Shown in pieces: positions 47,401 through 62,400 of a stretch of 64,000 nt of DNA (positions are counted from its first letter, which is position 1; each line of letters starts with the position of its first letter). The stretch comes from Ophiura sarsii (Eukaryota > Echinodermata > Ophiuroidea > Amphilepidida > Ophiuridae). The stretch is from assembly GCA_035610835.1 (NCBI GenBank), contig CM069459.1, forward strand, positions 23,947,636-24,011,635, written 5' to 3'. Below the pieces are notes generated by a model. That model saw only the letters and a list, made by a program, of their open reading frames with translations, was not told where the DNA came from and did no database searches. A program made the translations under genes and the position numbers.

Positions 47401-50400
47401 GCTATTAGCGCTATTAGCGCTAATTGCGCGACTCCTAGACTTGGTTCATCTTCAGAAATTGCACTTTAGCGATTACAACACTAATCAAGTGCAATTAGCG
47501 CTATTAGCGCTATTAGCGCTAATTGCGCGACTCCTAGACTTGGTTCATCTTCAGAAATTGCACTTTAGCGATTACAACGCTAGGAACACGGGATATCGCG
47601 CTAATTGTGCTAAAACTAATGTGTTTTTAGCGCATTAGCGCACATTTGTACTAGCACTGCAATTAGCGCTAATTTACATTGATCTTACACGTTAATTTGG
47701 TGCAATTAGCGACATTTGCAAAATTGCGCTAATGCGCTAATAAGCCAATATCGCACCTTCCTCTGACTACCTCCCTCCTCTTCATATTGCTCCATACCAA
47801 AAAAATTGATACGTTTAAAAGGGAAAGCACATGTGTTAAGGGAACACCAAATTAAATCAATTTGTATAATCCTCCTGTAATAAACTCTGCACAAAAACTA
47901 AACTTGAAACATGTTTTTTTAACACGTTTTTCAATGGGAAGTTATTTGATGTGGTTCTCGTTTGCGTAATAATACATTAATGGGAACACTTTTAATGTAT
48001 GCCTATACAGGCTGCCCCAAAATGATTAGTACCCATCGATGCCCAAAGTTCAATAAATGTTTTCATCATCAAAATCAATGAGATTAGATCTGTTGTTTTT
48101 CTATCATATTTGTTATACTGTAATTTTAGATCATGAATATCGGACTTATTTTAATAAAGTTACACTCCATTGTGTAAGACATGGTGATTTCACCTTTTTG
48201 GCAAAGTGCTAAACAAGAACTGTCTTTAAAAAGACATCGCGGTTTCTCAACGTTTTCCCTTCATTGCATAACTCTTTATTTCTTTTTCTGTTCGTGCTCC
48301 AAAAAAATTATTTAAAACAATAATAATTAACAGATACAAAATATATATATAACATGAATAAATGGAATAAATGAATCAATAGGTGAATGAATAAATGGAT
48401 AAATGATAAATTAATCTAATTAATTATGATTTATTAAATACAAAATAATTAATTAATATCATTAAATAAATGAATACATTTATAATTTTTTTATAGATTT
48501 ATAAATAAATTATTATTAATTGATTATTAGCAAAACTAGGTATTTTGTGATTTTCTCGAAAGTGGTCTATTTATTCCAAAATATGACGTCATATTTGGAT
48601 TACTGGGGTAATTTACTTTCCAAAAATGTATACATTCATATACATTGAATCAATATGACAGATGTGACGATAAAAACAAATCACTATAAAAAAAAAATCC
48701 CTTAATTATAGTTGACTAAATGAATACATAAATGAATAAATCGATCAATCAATCAGTTAAAATAATTAAAATTCATTCATTCATTTTAATTAATTACAAA
48801 TTAATTAATTAATTAGATAATTATAATTGATTAATTATATAATTAACTATAGTTACTTAATTGTACTCAATTTTAAAGGTAGGTGTTCCGATTGCTGGCC
48901 TGATTTTCAACTTGATGTTTTCTATTCTACACAAAGGGTCATCCTTAAAATAGTTGTATTCCAAAGTTTGAGTTGCATAACTCTAATGGTTCTTATCAAG
49001 CACCAGATGACGTGAAATTTGCCCATTGAGTAGTACAATAACGGTCCGGGTGGTTAACCACCTTTTGCAGTAATTCAATGCATTTTTATCTAAGTTCCTC
49101 ATAATTATGACTTACACACAGAGGAATATTGTCAAGCATCATTATTTTCGCAGTAGCTGCTTCAAGCATGAAAAGGAATCTAGTGCGAAAATGACCATGC
49201 TTACAATAATATGCTGGAATTTACTTATATAAATGGCTGATTACTGCAATGCCCGAAATTTAAGCACACGAAAAATGTTATTAAATATGTTGGGCTGTAC
49301 CTATCTCTTAAAATTGAATTGCCCGAAAAATAAATCACACGAAAAATGTTATTAAATATGTTGGTACCTCTGCCAGGTACGTACATATTTCTTATCACAC
49401 CCCACCCCCATATCACCAGTACTGTTAGTGTCAACATGTCAAATCTAATGACAGTGTTAAGTTGAATTTCGTGATCTTTGTATTGCAGTCACAGTCGTTG
49501 ACAGGTGTTAACACTTTCCATGCGGCAGTGGTCTACAAAATGCCTAGTGTAGTTCAGTAACCCTTGAGATAAACTTTAACAGTTAGGAAAAGTTTCTGAA
49601 AAATCTGTTTCGTACATGTGGTAAAACTAGTAATGGCAGTATGCAAGGTGTTACTATAAAGGCCTGGGGAACTCTGTGAAAAGACCGTATTGAGATCACA
49701 CGTGTGTTTCATGGAGTTTGATCTTGCAGCGAATAGAAAATCAGTTAGCACAATTACTCTGTCAGTAAACACTCTATCTTTGGGCGATAAATGTGGAGGT
49801 CAAGTGTTACTAATTCATAAGAAACAAAGACAGGGTTTTCGTCAAAGCACCTAAAAGGGGCATTAACAATGATTTATGGCTTCTAATTTGTTGACTTTTG
49901 CTTCTTAAACGCGGGACCGCGAAAAATGTGTTTTTAAACAGCTGTTTTGAAAGAAACTAACACATTCTCTTAATCTCTTGTCTGCTAATATCTTTGGTTC
50001 CTTTCTATTTTAAACTGCTGTTGTATCATATTGTTGTTCAAACCATTAATACTTCTTCATTTTGATTCAATGCGGATCGCAGCCACTGTCCTTGTTTCGC
50101 GCATCCATAAAGGTAGATCAGCATCTCATCCTCGTCAACTTCTTTAACCAAACTGGTCAGGCACTGCCTTGTGTTCTTTCAGGGTCATGTCTTTAATTAG
50201 CTTCTGATTCTTCTTGAATCCCAAGCCTGCTTTGTCAGTCTGACCTCTGCCGATTTCATTAAGGATGAGATGTCGTACTTTTTGTTCCAGCTCCATTACT
50301 CCATTCCATCTGGACCTCTTCTTTTTCGACTCTAAACACTCTCGGTATAGTGTTTGAGTTTTTCCATCTCTGGAGTGCTTGTTGAGATGGTATTTGATTA

Positions 50401-53400
50401 GCTGCATACATTTCACCGAGGTGGTGAGTCGCTTTAGTTGTAGGCCGTAGCGTTTTCTGGATCTGTATAAAGCACTGTTGGTAGTGCTTCTGGTTACTCC
50501 TGCCCATCTCTTCAGATGTTTTGTGCAGGTTGCCGCCAGTTTCTCAATATAGGTGATTGGGAAGTTGTAGATGGTAAATTCCCATACCATTTTTGGGATA
50601 ATCACATGATTGTAGATCCACATTTTCATGATACCATAATTCAGTTCGCTTGTATCTGTTAACTCCAACATAGCAGACAACTTGCTGGTAACCATTTGTC
50701 TGATCTTATCATCCTTCAGGTCTTCATAGATTAACTTCCCAAGGAATCTCATTGGTTGGCTGTGGATATATGTAATTTTCTGTCCGGCAATTACCAGTTG
50801 TGGGTCGTAGGCTATATATTGTGTTTTATGGCCTCTTCGCTTCTGGTCTGCATTCGGAACCACTTTCATCATGGCATGAGATTTACATTTAACAGGCTTG
50901 GCTTTCATGGTTCTTGACCATTTGAGGAATTCGTTGGTGGTATTTATGAGTCGTTGACAACCTTCTGTGTTTCTGGCAACCAGTGTAAGGTCGTCGGCAT
51001 ATGCTTTAGCTGAAGACACAATGTTGGAATTACTCATGCGATATCCAAGATGATCAGATTGGTCGAGTAGATCCAGACAGAGATTGAAAACGGCTAGAAT
51101 GGATGATAGCGGGCACCCTTGAAATACTCCAATAAAGCATTGTATCCAGTCTGTTGTCCACTTCTCTGTTTTCACACGGATGAACACTTCATCGTAATAG
51201 TTGAAGATAGTCTTTCTGATGTGTTCCGGCACATAGTACCATTCCAAGGCAAATTGTATGAGGTTATGTGGTACGCTTCCATACGCGTTCTGTAAATCTA
51301 ACCAAGTTGTCACGATTGGCATGCCATTCTTTTTGGCATCTTGAAGCATTTCTGTAAGGGCTTCTGTGTGTTCAACACAGCCTGATATTTTCTCCATGAA
51401 GCCCTTTTGAACAGATTTGTCAATATAGTTGTTCTCTGTTAAGTATTCAAGGGTTCTTTGAGCAAGAATGCCCATTCCAAGATTTCCACTTGAATTTTTC
51501 ACAGTTATAGGTCTGAAGTAGGCTGGTTCACTTGTATTCTCTTCTTTTGAGATAAGGATTGTTTCTCCCACTTTCCAGTCAGCAGGAATTGAAGCAGTTC
51601 TCCAGATGTCGCAGATGGTTTCATGCAACAGTCCGGTTATCCTTGGGCACTTCTTCCAAACTATGTAAGGAATACGGTTGGTTCCAGGAGCATTTCTTCG
51701 CTTTTGGAGATATGCATTCAACTCTGACAGGCTTGGAGGTTTTGTCTTAAATTTGGTAGTGGGTTTCTTTGGTCTTTTCATGTTCTTCATAGGATGGTAC
51801 TTGTAACCACGCTTCTTGTCATTGTTGACTTCCTTAAGGTATGTTCTCCCCTGCTGTTTTGCTGAAGGATGGAGATCTGGTTTCTTTCTTATTCAACATG
51901 TTTGTGGCATATTGGTGCGGATTCTGTCGAAATTGCTGTTGGGCTTTGTTTGCAGCTGTTTTCTCTCGAGACTTCAGCTCTAGTTTTCTGACTTTATTAT
52001 GAAGTCTAACCAGTTTCAGGAAATCTTTCTTCAGACGGATGGATTGGGTCTTGTTATCATCCCTCAGGGCTTGTTTATACTGATGTTTCACATCCTTCTT
52101 CAAGCGTCTTAATTTCCTTTGCTGTCTTGAGGAGTGCTGCTTGTGATTCTTCTTCCCAGTTGATGTTGGTTTGAAACCAAATTGGTTAACAAGTTGCTTG
52201 TAAACATGATTTTCTAGATATGTTAGTTGCTCATCTGGACTGCCACCTATTTCACTTGGCAGTTCATCATACAGTTTCTCATCAAAGGCTTTCCAGACTT
52301 TGTTTTCAGATGGTTTAGGTAGATTTATATATTCTTTGACAGCTATATTTATGCATGCTTGGTGGGCTTCTTCTTTGGTCTTTCTCTAATAACAGTTACA
52401 ACAGAAAGACACACAAAATCATATTGAATAAACAAGAGATTATGAGAAAACACAAGTTTCTTTCAAACAAGCTGTAATAGCACACACATTTTTTAGCACT
52501 TTGTCAAAAAGGTGAAATCACCATGTTTTACATATCGGAGTGTATCTTGAGTTGGATAAATCCGATATTTATGATCTAAAATTCTAATGAAATAGTACAG
52601 TATGACAAAGATAATTTTAAAACAACGGACCTAATCCCATCGATTTTGATGATGACAAAAATTATTGAACTTTGGGCATCGATGGGTACTAATCATTTTG
52701 GGACAGCCTGTATGAGTATATCACATACGTCTTACTATTACTAAGTATAGTTTCTATGCTAACTGTACTTATTGTTCATTCATTAACTGCAGATGTAAAT
52801 ATCATAAAGCATCGTGTACTGAAAACAGACAAGAACGAATCCGGTAAGTTATTGTGATAACATTTTCATTGTTATAATTCATTGAAATTTAAAGTGAATT
52901 ATGATTTAACGATATTTTTCTTTGTACTATAAATCATTATTATGATATAGGCTTGCTTTATATTTTCTTATTTGTGTAATCACCAGCTCAATAAAACAAG
53001 TAGTTATCAGATGTGTAATATTGTGAATGCTGCCATAGACAGAATTTATTTATGAAATCAGTGGAGGTGGTATCATTAAATTGCCCACCTCGTTCAAACA
53101 GTACGGAGTAGTTGGTGGTGAATTAGGCTACACTAGTTCACCACCAGCTTTCAATCTAGTCACCATAAAACTGTCCATGAGTAACTAGTGCAATGAGAGT
53201 CCATAGACATTACTTAATGTGGGGTTTCACATCCCACAATTGCAAAATAACCTGTCACAGGTTACATCATAGGAAATTGAAAATTCACATGTGAATTTGT
53301 GTTGCAGAGAGTCACATGGCCTGAGAGCCTCCTTTCAAAAATGTCCATATGTGTATCCAAACCATAGGCGGTGGCTGGGGAGGTGGTGGTTGATCCGTTA

Positions 53401-56400
53401 ACAATTACGAGCAGTAATTAGAGGTCGATAGATAGCTGAACATAGAGGGCAGTGTAGTTTCCAATATCTGCACTGCACGGAAGGTCGGACTTGGTCGCTG
53501 GCTCAAATCCTCCATAGATTTAGGACTTGTTCGCTGGTTCCTCCACAAATGTTTTGATGAAAAATTCATCAAAATTGTTTTGTGTAATCACCAGCTCAAT
53601 AAAACAAGTAGTTATCAGATGTGTAATATTGTGAATGCTGCCATAGACAGAATTTATTTATGAAATCAGTCGAGGTGGTATCATTAAATTGCCCACCTCG
53701 TTCAAACAGTACGGAGTAGTTGGTGGTGAATTAGGCTACACTAGTTCACCACCAGCTTTCAATCTAGTCACCATAAAACTGTCCATGAGTAACGAGTGCA
53801 ATGAGAGTCCATAGACATTACTTAATGTGGGGTTTCACATCCCAACGCACCAGGCAACGTAGGAGTCTGGGCAAACCCCACAAAAAACAAAAACAAAGAA
53901 AGGGCAAAAGGGGGGCAGACCCATGGGACTAAACTATCAGACCGTTTAATGAATTCACACATGTGTTGGAACCATTACAAGGTACAGGAAATGTGCCCTC
54001 CCGATGACAGAGGGTGCCCTCAACTAATCCCTTGAGTGAGCACATTAACTATACCACAAAGATACACAATAACCCAATTGGCAGCATTCCTAAACAAGAC
54101 AATGACAACACCCCATATTTCAAATGTCAGAGGGTGCCCACAGCTAACCCCTTAGCAATAGAAACTAAACTACGATACCCCATAATGTATATAAATGGCA
54201 TAGGGTGTCCTATCAGACCAGTTAATGAATTCACACATGTGTCGGAACCATTACAAGGTACAGAAAATGTGCCCCGCCCCCCCCCCCCCCCCCCCCCGAT
54301 GACAGAGGGTGCCGTCAGCTAATCCCTTGAGTGAGCACATTAACTATACCACAAAGATGCACAATAACCCAAGTGGCAGCATTCATAAACAAGACAATGA
54401 CAGCACCCCATATTTCAAATGTCAGAGGGTGCCCACAGCTAACCCCTTAGCATTGGAAACTAAACTACGAGACCCCCTAATATGTACTGGCATAGGGTGT
54501 CTGAGTGAGCACATTAACTATACCACAAAGCTGCACACTAACCCAAGTGGCAGTATTCCTAAACAAGACGATGACAGCCCCCCATATTCCAAATGTCAGA
54601 GGGTGCCCACAGCTAACCCCTTAGCATTGGAAACTAAACTACGAGACCCAATTCCTGATATAAGTATGGAACAATTAATGGGTAATGAAACCCACCATGC
54701 ACCAAGGCAAAAAGTTGGATCTGTGGTCACGGGATGGAAGCGTTAATAGATGATGCGGTGAGAATCTAGACACGAAGGCCTCAAAATTGAGAAAAAGACG
54801 ATACAACTCAAATACTCCCCCATCGGAGGGGTATTTGAGGATTAGCAATGCCTTGTACAGCATTAATGCAAGTACCACCTGCTGGTTTACAATGTATACA
54901 TGGTTGCGACGACCGATGTGCTTGCATTCCACTCTGGCAGCATTCTGTCTGCTATCTGTTAACAAAAAAGACTGCCAGTTCTGTGTTATGCCCACTGTGT
55001 GTCCCCCGGAATGCGCTAAAAACCGATAACGCTGAACAACATGCATTAATGCCGAGTATATCCACACAGGGGGTGCGACACAGACTGCCCTGAAAAATTA
55101 ATACAAAATTAGTGTACATGTAAAATACATGGATGTTCGGACCTGGCAAGGGCATTAAATCACAAACAATTACGCGCAGTATTTAGAGGTCGATAGATAG
55201 CTGAACATAGAGGGCAGTGTAGTTTCCAATATCTGTACTGCACGGAAGGTCGGACTTGGTCGCTGGCTCAAATCCTCCATAGATTTAGGACTTGTTCGCT
55301 GGTTCCTCCACAAATGTTTTGATGAATAAATTCATCAAAATTGTTTTATTTAGTGAAGATGTCTCTACAGTTTTGTAGGACCAGTTATCAGAGGTTATGT
55401 GGGTTTATTTCGGGGTGGGGTCCCGTGTGCGATTTTTTTTTTACTAATCAACATTTTTTAAATCAGTTGACTTTTGTTTATTTTTATAAATCATTTTATT
55501 CAGTGAATTTTGCTTTATTCCGTACTAAAACGAAAGCGCGTCCCGGGTGGGATAAGATTTTAGCATTTCACACTGTCTGAACATTTTATTTATTATTTTC
55601 CCGGTGTATTTCGGATATATGAACGTAAATATTGAACACCTCCGTACAAGAGATGTGTTTATAAAAATGAGTAAATAAGTACAACCGTTGACTCTTTTAT
55701 ATACGTATTATTTTGTGATTTCGTGTGGATGAAATTGACATTATATGAGCCCCGGATATGAGCCCGGGTAGTCAATATTATGCTGAAAGCATGCGTGACT
55801 AAACATTTTTCATACAACCCCTCAATATGTATTTCTCGTGAATCCAATTCACTCTAATCATGCTAATTCGGGATTTCGCGTGTTAAATGAGTAGATCTAT
55901 CACATCAAAATTCGTAATTCACACAATTTCCGTTTTATAACCTGAATATTCTGCATACTAAATGTTCGGATATGAACACGAGACTTCCTTACAAGATGCT
56001 CTTGCATTCGCTAATTTAGAGGTATACTGAACTTCTCCCATTAAGTGAATCTCCTAGCCAGATGGATTCGCAAGTTTGGCAAGTCTTGAATTGCAGTATT
56101 TTAAAAAGTTCAGATGAATTTAAGTATAATGGAATACGTGTACTTTAAGGTGCTGATGCTGATAAGGTTTGATTTGATTTTCTTTCAGGGGAAGATCTTT
56201 ATTTACAGAGCATCAGGAGTAAATTATCGGGGCTCTATAAACAGAAATATAGTCAACTACACAGTCTTCAATTAGCTTCAGAAAACTCACCAAACACCAA
56301 AGATGTATTTCTAGAACCCGAGCTAGAATACTCGCAAGGTACAAAGCTTCAATCATGTGACAAATTATTGAACTTGCAACATCCGGATGACGAGAAGCAT

Positions 56401-59400
56401 ATTCTTCTTGTCGGAAATCCGGGCAGTGGCAAATCAACCATTTTACACAATAAATTGTCATATGATTGGGCAAAGGGCTCGCACGGAAAGGTTACTTTAT
56501 TATTCGTTATTGATGTGTGTGAAATTGATGTAGATAATGATCTGGTTGATATTATAAAAGACCAGTTACTGGCAGATGAACCAAAAGATAAACTTGCAAG
56601 CTTGATTAGAAACCACGCTAACTCTATTATTTTCCTAGTAGATGGTTTTGATGATATTTCTGGATTAATTGAGAGTAAATTAAAAGATACAGGCATCGGT
56701 CACCTATTAGGAGGAACGTCATCGCAAGGTAGCCACGTTATAGTTTCGACCAGACCATTGGCAATATCGAAATTTACCAAGGTCTTTGGCAATTATATCA
56801 TTGTAAATTTGTTAGGTTTTTCAGACGAGACAGCTAAACAATACATTAGAAACACACTAAAGAGCAGAATAAATGAAGCAAGTCTAACGGCTCTTGCGGT
56901 AGCGCTTCAGGCATATCCGTCATGGTTGTCATGGTTACGGAGGAATCCTCTTACTCTTTCAATGCTATGCATTCTGTGGGAAGACACTCAAATATTACCA
57001 ATCGGTTTGACATCACTTTATAAAGAAATAATTGAGTACCTTGAGGCACATGTTGATAAAGACGATGATGACTTTGGAAAACAGACAAAGGATGTGTCTC
57101 ATGTGTTGATCATTGTAGGACGATACGCTCTACATGATCTGATAGGAGGGAAAGGACCGACTGCAATTAAACCAATAGATTTAGATGATGTGAGCATCGC
57201 ATGTAGGTTAGGAATCTGCTCAATTCAAAGTTTACGTGTTAAGTATCGCCTGAGATCGGTAATTAATTTCCCGTTGCATAAAACTATTCAGGAATTCTGT
57301 GCTGCTGTTTATTTAGCAAATCTGGTTTCGGAATCCCCAAATGAGTTTCAGTTGTACCTACCAAAGGTTGCTACAAGGGAGAATTTGATTCGATTTTGTT
57401 GTGGTCTTAGTATACATGCTGCTGTTATTATGCTGCCACATATCGTTACTCAGAATACAAAGGAATTGGAAGAAAGATCATCACCTGATATGTGTATATT
57501 TGGTATAGGATTCCGTGTTACAAATCCGTGGAAACTTCCCCTATTGCTTCTGTATGAGGTTGAATCACAGGTTGAATCAGTGTGCCTTACAAATGACTTA
57601 CACAAAGAACTCATTCCTTTGATCAAGAAGGTCCATATGAAGTGTATGAATTTGCCAATTGACAGCGTAATATGCTCAATTCTTGAATATTTCGTGGACA
57701 GAACAACATCATCCGAAATATCTTGGCTTTCATATGTTGAACAGGCAACTGTTAGGTTTGAAAGCAATATCAATCTTCGACCTTCTCAAGTTCTTAACCA
57801 ATCGAGACTTACTGGAAGCATGAAAAGTCTGCGTTGTTTGTCTATAGGATCTGATCGATCCCAGTCATATCTCAATTGCAGTCACTTTGTTGACGGTCTT
57901 TGTCGGACAGACACTCAAGGCTGCAAGTCACTCTCACAATTTCGACTTAATCACTGTCAACTTGATGCGTCTGTTTTGTTACATTTTCTGTCAATTCAAA
58001 CATTGCCGATATCGGTCAAGCTTAACAACATCCGTGTCAATGAAACAGATGAAACATATGCGCCAATTAAAACCCTCAATGAATTGAATATGATAAGCAG
58101 TAGAATGCAGGCATTTAGTAGCTCCTTTGTTGAAATAATGTCGCATGTAGAATCACCAATAAAAGTGCAATTAGTGTACAATATCAATGAGGAAGAATCT
58201 GCAAACATCCAAAGGGAACAATCACATTCCGAGGTGAAATACTTTTCCTGTCAGTCGGTAGATTCAGAACAAATGTCCGAACCACCAATGACGAATCAGA
58301 AGTCAGCAAACTTGAATAGAAAGAAAACTATCCAGTTTCCAGAAATAACTGACGTATGTAAAAGCCTAACTAAATGCCCGGATATGAATAGGACAATAAC
58401 AGAGTTAACTTTGTTTGGTTTTCTTATCAATTTGCCAATATTGCATAATATGATTTGCAGCCAGATGAATCTATCTTCATTGGTACTAAAGCAGGTCCAA
58501 CTTACTGGTCAGTTTGAAACAGCAGATTTAGTATATTCATTGAGCCTAACAAAGTGTACATTGACACAGGTTAATTTTGACCATAACATGATTCCCTTTT
58601 TGACAAGGTTGTCTGCACTTGTTTCATTGGTACTTGACCAAGTCGATTTATCCGATACCTCATTAGGATTCAGTTCAGGAAATGTGTGTCCTTTCAGCAG
58701 ATCAATTCAGGATATTGAATTATTGTACTGCAAGATTTGTGACAACAAATCGTCTCTGTTTCTTAGTCTTTTCCCTCCATTTTCAACTGTAAAACTTGAT
58801 ACGGTGTTGATTCGAAAAGATGGATACTTCCATACTTATACCGGGGACGTAAATACCGTCACTGCTTTTTGTCATTACGTATTTTCAGAAGATTGCACGC
58901 TTCTGCCAAAATCGGTCACATCAGTGGAGTCGGCACTTTCGAAAACAATGGACGGCATTATCCTACCATTTGTATATACTTATAAGGATGGGACAAAGTT
59001 GTGCTCATTTGGCAAACTTGTAATAGATTTATTAAAGGTCACTCAATTAGAACAAATCCGGGAACTTCACATTGGAGATATATACGTCGCGTCCTCAGAA
59101 AACATCAACACATTGATGACACTACTAAAATACATGCCATCAGTAACAACATTGAAACTTAATGGCGTTACACTGACAGGTGAAGTGGACGAAAGCACAT
59201 CACCTTCATGTGAGTCACTGAAAGAACTCCAGATGCGTGGTTCACTCAGTGCTAACACAATGATACGACTACTGAGATGCATGCCATGTGTAACAACAGT
59301 GAGACTTGGTGGAGTTGCACTGACAGGTGAAGTGGATGAAAACATATCAGCTTCGTGTGAATCACTCAAGGTATTACAGATGGGTGATAAGTATTATTAT

Positions 59401-62400
59401 ACCACACTGAGTGCTAACACAATGATAAGGCTACTTGGATGCATGCCATCGGTAACAGCCGTGAGACTTAATGGGGTTATACTGACAGGTGAGGTAGATG
59501 AAAGCATATCAGCTTCGTGTGAGTCACTCAAGGACTTACAGATGGGTGATAAGTATCCTACCACATTGAGTTCTAACACAATGATACGACTTTTGAGATG
59601 CATGCCATCTGTAACAACAGTGAAACTTGATGGGGTTACACTAACAGGTGAAGTGGATGAGAGCATATTAGCTTCGTGTGAGTCACTCAAGGATTTACAG
59701 ATGGGTGATAAGTACCATACCACACTGAGTGCTAGCACAATGATAAGGCTACTGGAATGCATGCCAATAGTAACAACAGTGAAACTTGATGGGATTACAC
59801 TGACAGGTGAAGTGGGTGAAAGCATATCAGCTTCGTGTGAGTCACTCAAGGATTTACAGATGGGTGATAAGTACCATACCACACTGAGTGCTAGCACAAT
59901 GATAAGGCTACTGGAATGCATGCCAATAGTAACAACAGTGAAACTTGATAGGGTTTCACTAACAGGTGAAGTTGATCAGTATCATTCAACATTGAGTTCT
60001 AACACAATGATACGACTTTTGAGATGCATGCCATCTGTAACAACAGTGAAACTTGATGGGGTTACACTAACAGGTGAAGTGGATGAGAGCATATTAGCTT
60101 CGTGTGAGTCACTCAAGGATTTACAGATGGGTGATAAGTACCATACCACACTGAGTGCTAGCACAATGATAAGGCTACTGGAATGCATGCCAATAGTAAC
60201 AACAGTGAAACTTGATAGGGTTTCACTAACAGGTGAAGTTGATCAGTATCATTCAACATTGAGTTCTAACACAATGATACGACTTTTGAGATGCATGCCA
60301 TCTGTAACAACAGTGACACTTGATGGGGTGACACTAACGGGTGAAGTGGATGAAAGTATATCAGCTTCGTGTGAGTCACTCACGGATTTACAGATGGGTG
60401 ATAAGTACCATACAACGCTGAGTGCTAGCACAATGATAAGGCTACTGGGATGCATGCCATTTGTAACAACAGTGAAACTTGGTGGGGTTACATTAACAGG
60501 TGAAGTTGATGAAAGCTTATCAGCTTCGTGTCAGTCACTCAAGAAATTACACATGGGTGATTCGGATAATTCAACACTGAGTGCTAGCACAATAATAAGG
60601 CTACTGGGATGTATGCCATTAGTAACAACAGTGAAACTAGATGGGGTTACACTGACAGGTGAAGTAGATGAAAGCATATCAGCTTCATGTGAGTCACTCA
60701 AGGAATATATGATGAAAGGTTCACTCAGTGCTAACACAATGATGAGACTACTTACATGTATGCCCTCTGTAACAACAGTGAAACTTGACCAGGTTACGTT
60801 GATAGGTGATAAATATGACAGGAATAGCGAGATATCATTATGTAAATCATTCAGTGAACTCCTGATTAATGGATCACTCAGTTCTAACACGATGATAAGA
60901 CTACTGACATGCATGCCATCTGTAACAACATTGAAACTTGATAGGGTTACACTGATAGGTGAAGTAGATGAACGCATATCCGTTTCATGTGAGTCACTCA
61001 AGGAACTCCAAATACGTGGTTCGCTGAGTGCTAACACAATGATGAGCCTATTGGGATGCATGCCATCTGTAACAACCGTGAAACTTGATGGGGTTACACT
61101 GAGAGATGAAGTGGATGAACGCATATCAACATCATGTGAATCAGTCAAACAATTCGAGATGGGTGGTTCCGTGAGTCATAACACAATGATAAGACTACTG
61201 AAATGTATGTCATCGGTATCAACAGCGCTACTTGACCACGTTCGATTGACAGGTGAGGCACATGATGCTGATAGCGAGATAACATTATATAAGTCATTCG
61301 TAGAAATAAAAGGTTCGCTCAAGGCTAGCATATTGATACGACTACTTGGATGCATGCCCTCGGTGGTAACTACAATGAAACTTGAACGGGTGACACCGAC
61401 AGATGAACTTAATGAAAACGTCTTTGAACCATGTCAGTCACTCAAGGGACTACAGATGTGTGGTTCAGTCAGTGCTAATACAATGATCCGACTACTGAGA
61501 TGCATGCCATCTGTAACAACAGTGAGACTTGGTGGGGTTACACTGACAGGTGAAGTGGATGAAAGCATATCAGCTTCGTGTGAGTCACTCAATGAATTTC
61601 AGATGGGTGGTTCACTGAGTGCTAACACAATGATACGACTACTGAGATGCATGCCATCGGTAACAACAGCGATACTTGACGGGGTGACACTGACAGGTGA
61701 AGTGGATGAAAGCATATCAGCTTCGTGCGAGTCGCTCACGGAATATATGATGAGAGGTTCACTAAGTGCTAACACAATGATGAGACTCTTTGGATGCATG
61801 CCTTTGTTGGCATCAGTAACATTTAACAATGTCGATCTTACGGGTGGTATTTCCTTGTCGTCACCAATAAATACCGATGCATTAAAACATCTGCAGTATT
61901 TTGCCTGCTCATCGTGTAATAGCGAATGTGATGTTCTTGTGCGTATTCTATCGATGTCATTTTGTATTACGTCGCTTAAATGGATTAAACACACAAGCAT
62001 ACTTACGGAAAAGGACATCGGCAAGGTGTTTGGGGCTGTAAAATCTTCCAATATCGAGGAGCTTGAGTTAGATAATACAACGCTACCGTGCGTAAATACC
62101 AAGTTAGGAAAACATTTTATGACACTCTTTAAAAGATGTATACCCAAGTTGACGAGTTTAATCTTTTCGAATACTCAAATGAATTCAACACACCTTGAAG
62201 GATTGTTTTCGTTGCTAGTGGATGCAGGAAGGAATCTGATAAAGTTGCCTATGAGGGCAATGATGTCTGTGAAGCGTTTGGGGACATCTACTGATACTGG
62301 TAACAGTCTACCACTGCAGTGGGTGAACGTATCTGGTAATGGAATTGGACAAGCTGTAGATAGCCTCTGCAAGGCTTCGCGGTATATGGGTCGTCTCGAA

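Larger units (their letters stand above)
52973..55347. repeat. Intron 5: ~606-bp tandem duplication, second copy interrupted
   Basis: Segment X (52973-53236) recurs at 53579-53843 and segment Y (53399-53580) at 55164-55347, both nearly unchanged. The order X-Y-X'-Y' shows a direct duplication of about 606 bp. The second copy has about 1.3 kb of foreign repeat DNA (53849-55150) between X' and Y'. The phrase GTAGTTTCCAATATCTG marks Y. Confidence 0.85.

Noticed and set aside
48008..52710. Reading the reverse transcriptase as a host gene or retron
   Set aside because: The motifs fit non-LTR retrotransposon RTs, it carries a frameshift and lies inside TIRs within an intron; nothing suggests a retron or domesticated gene.
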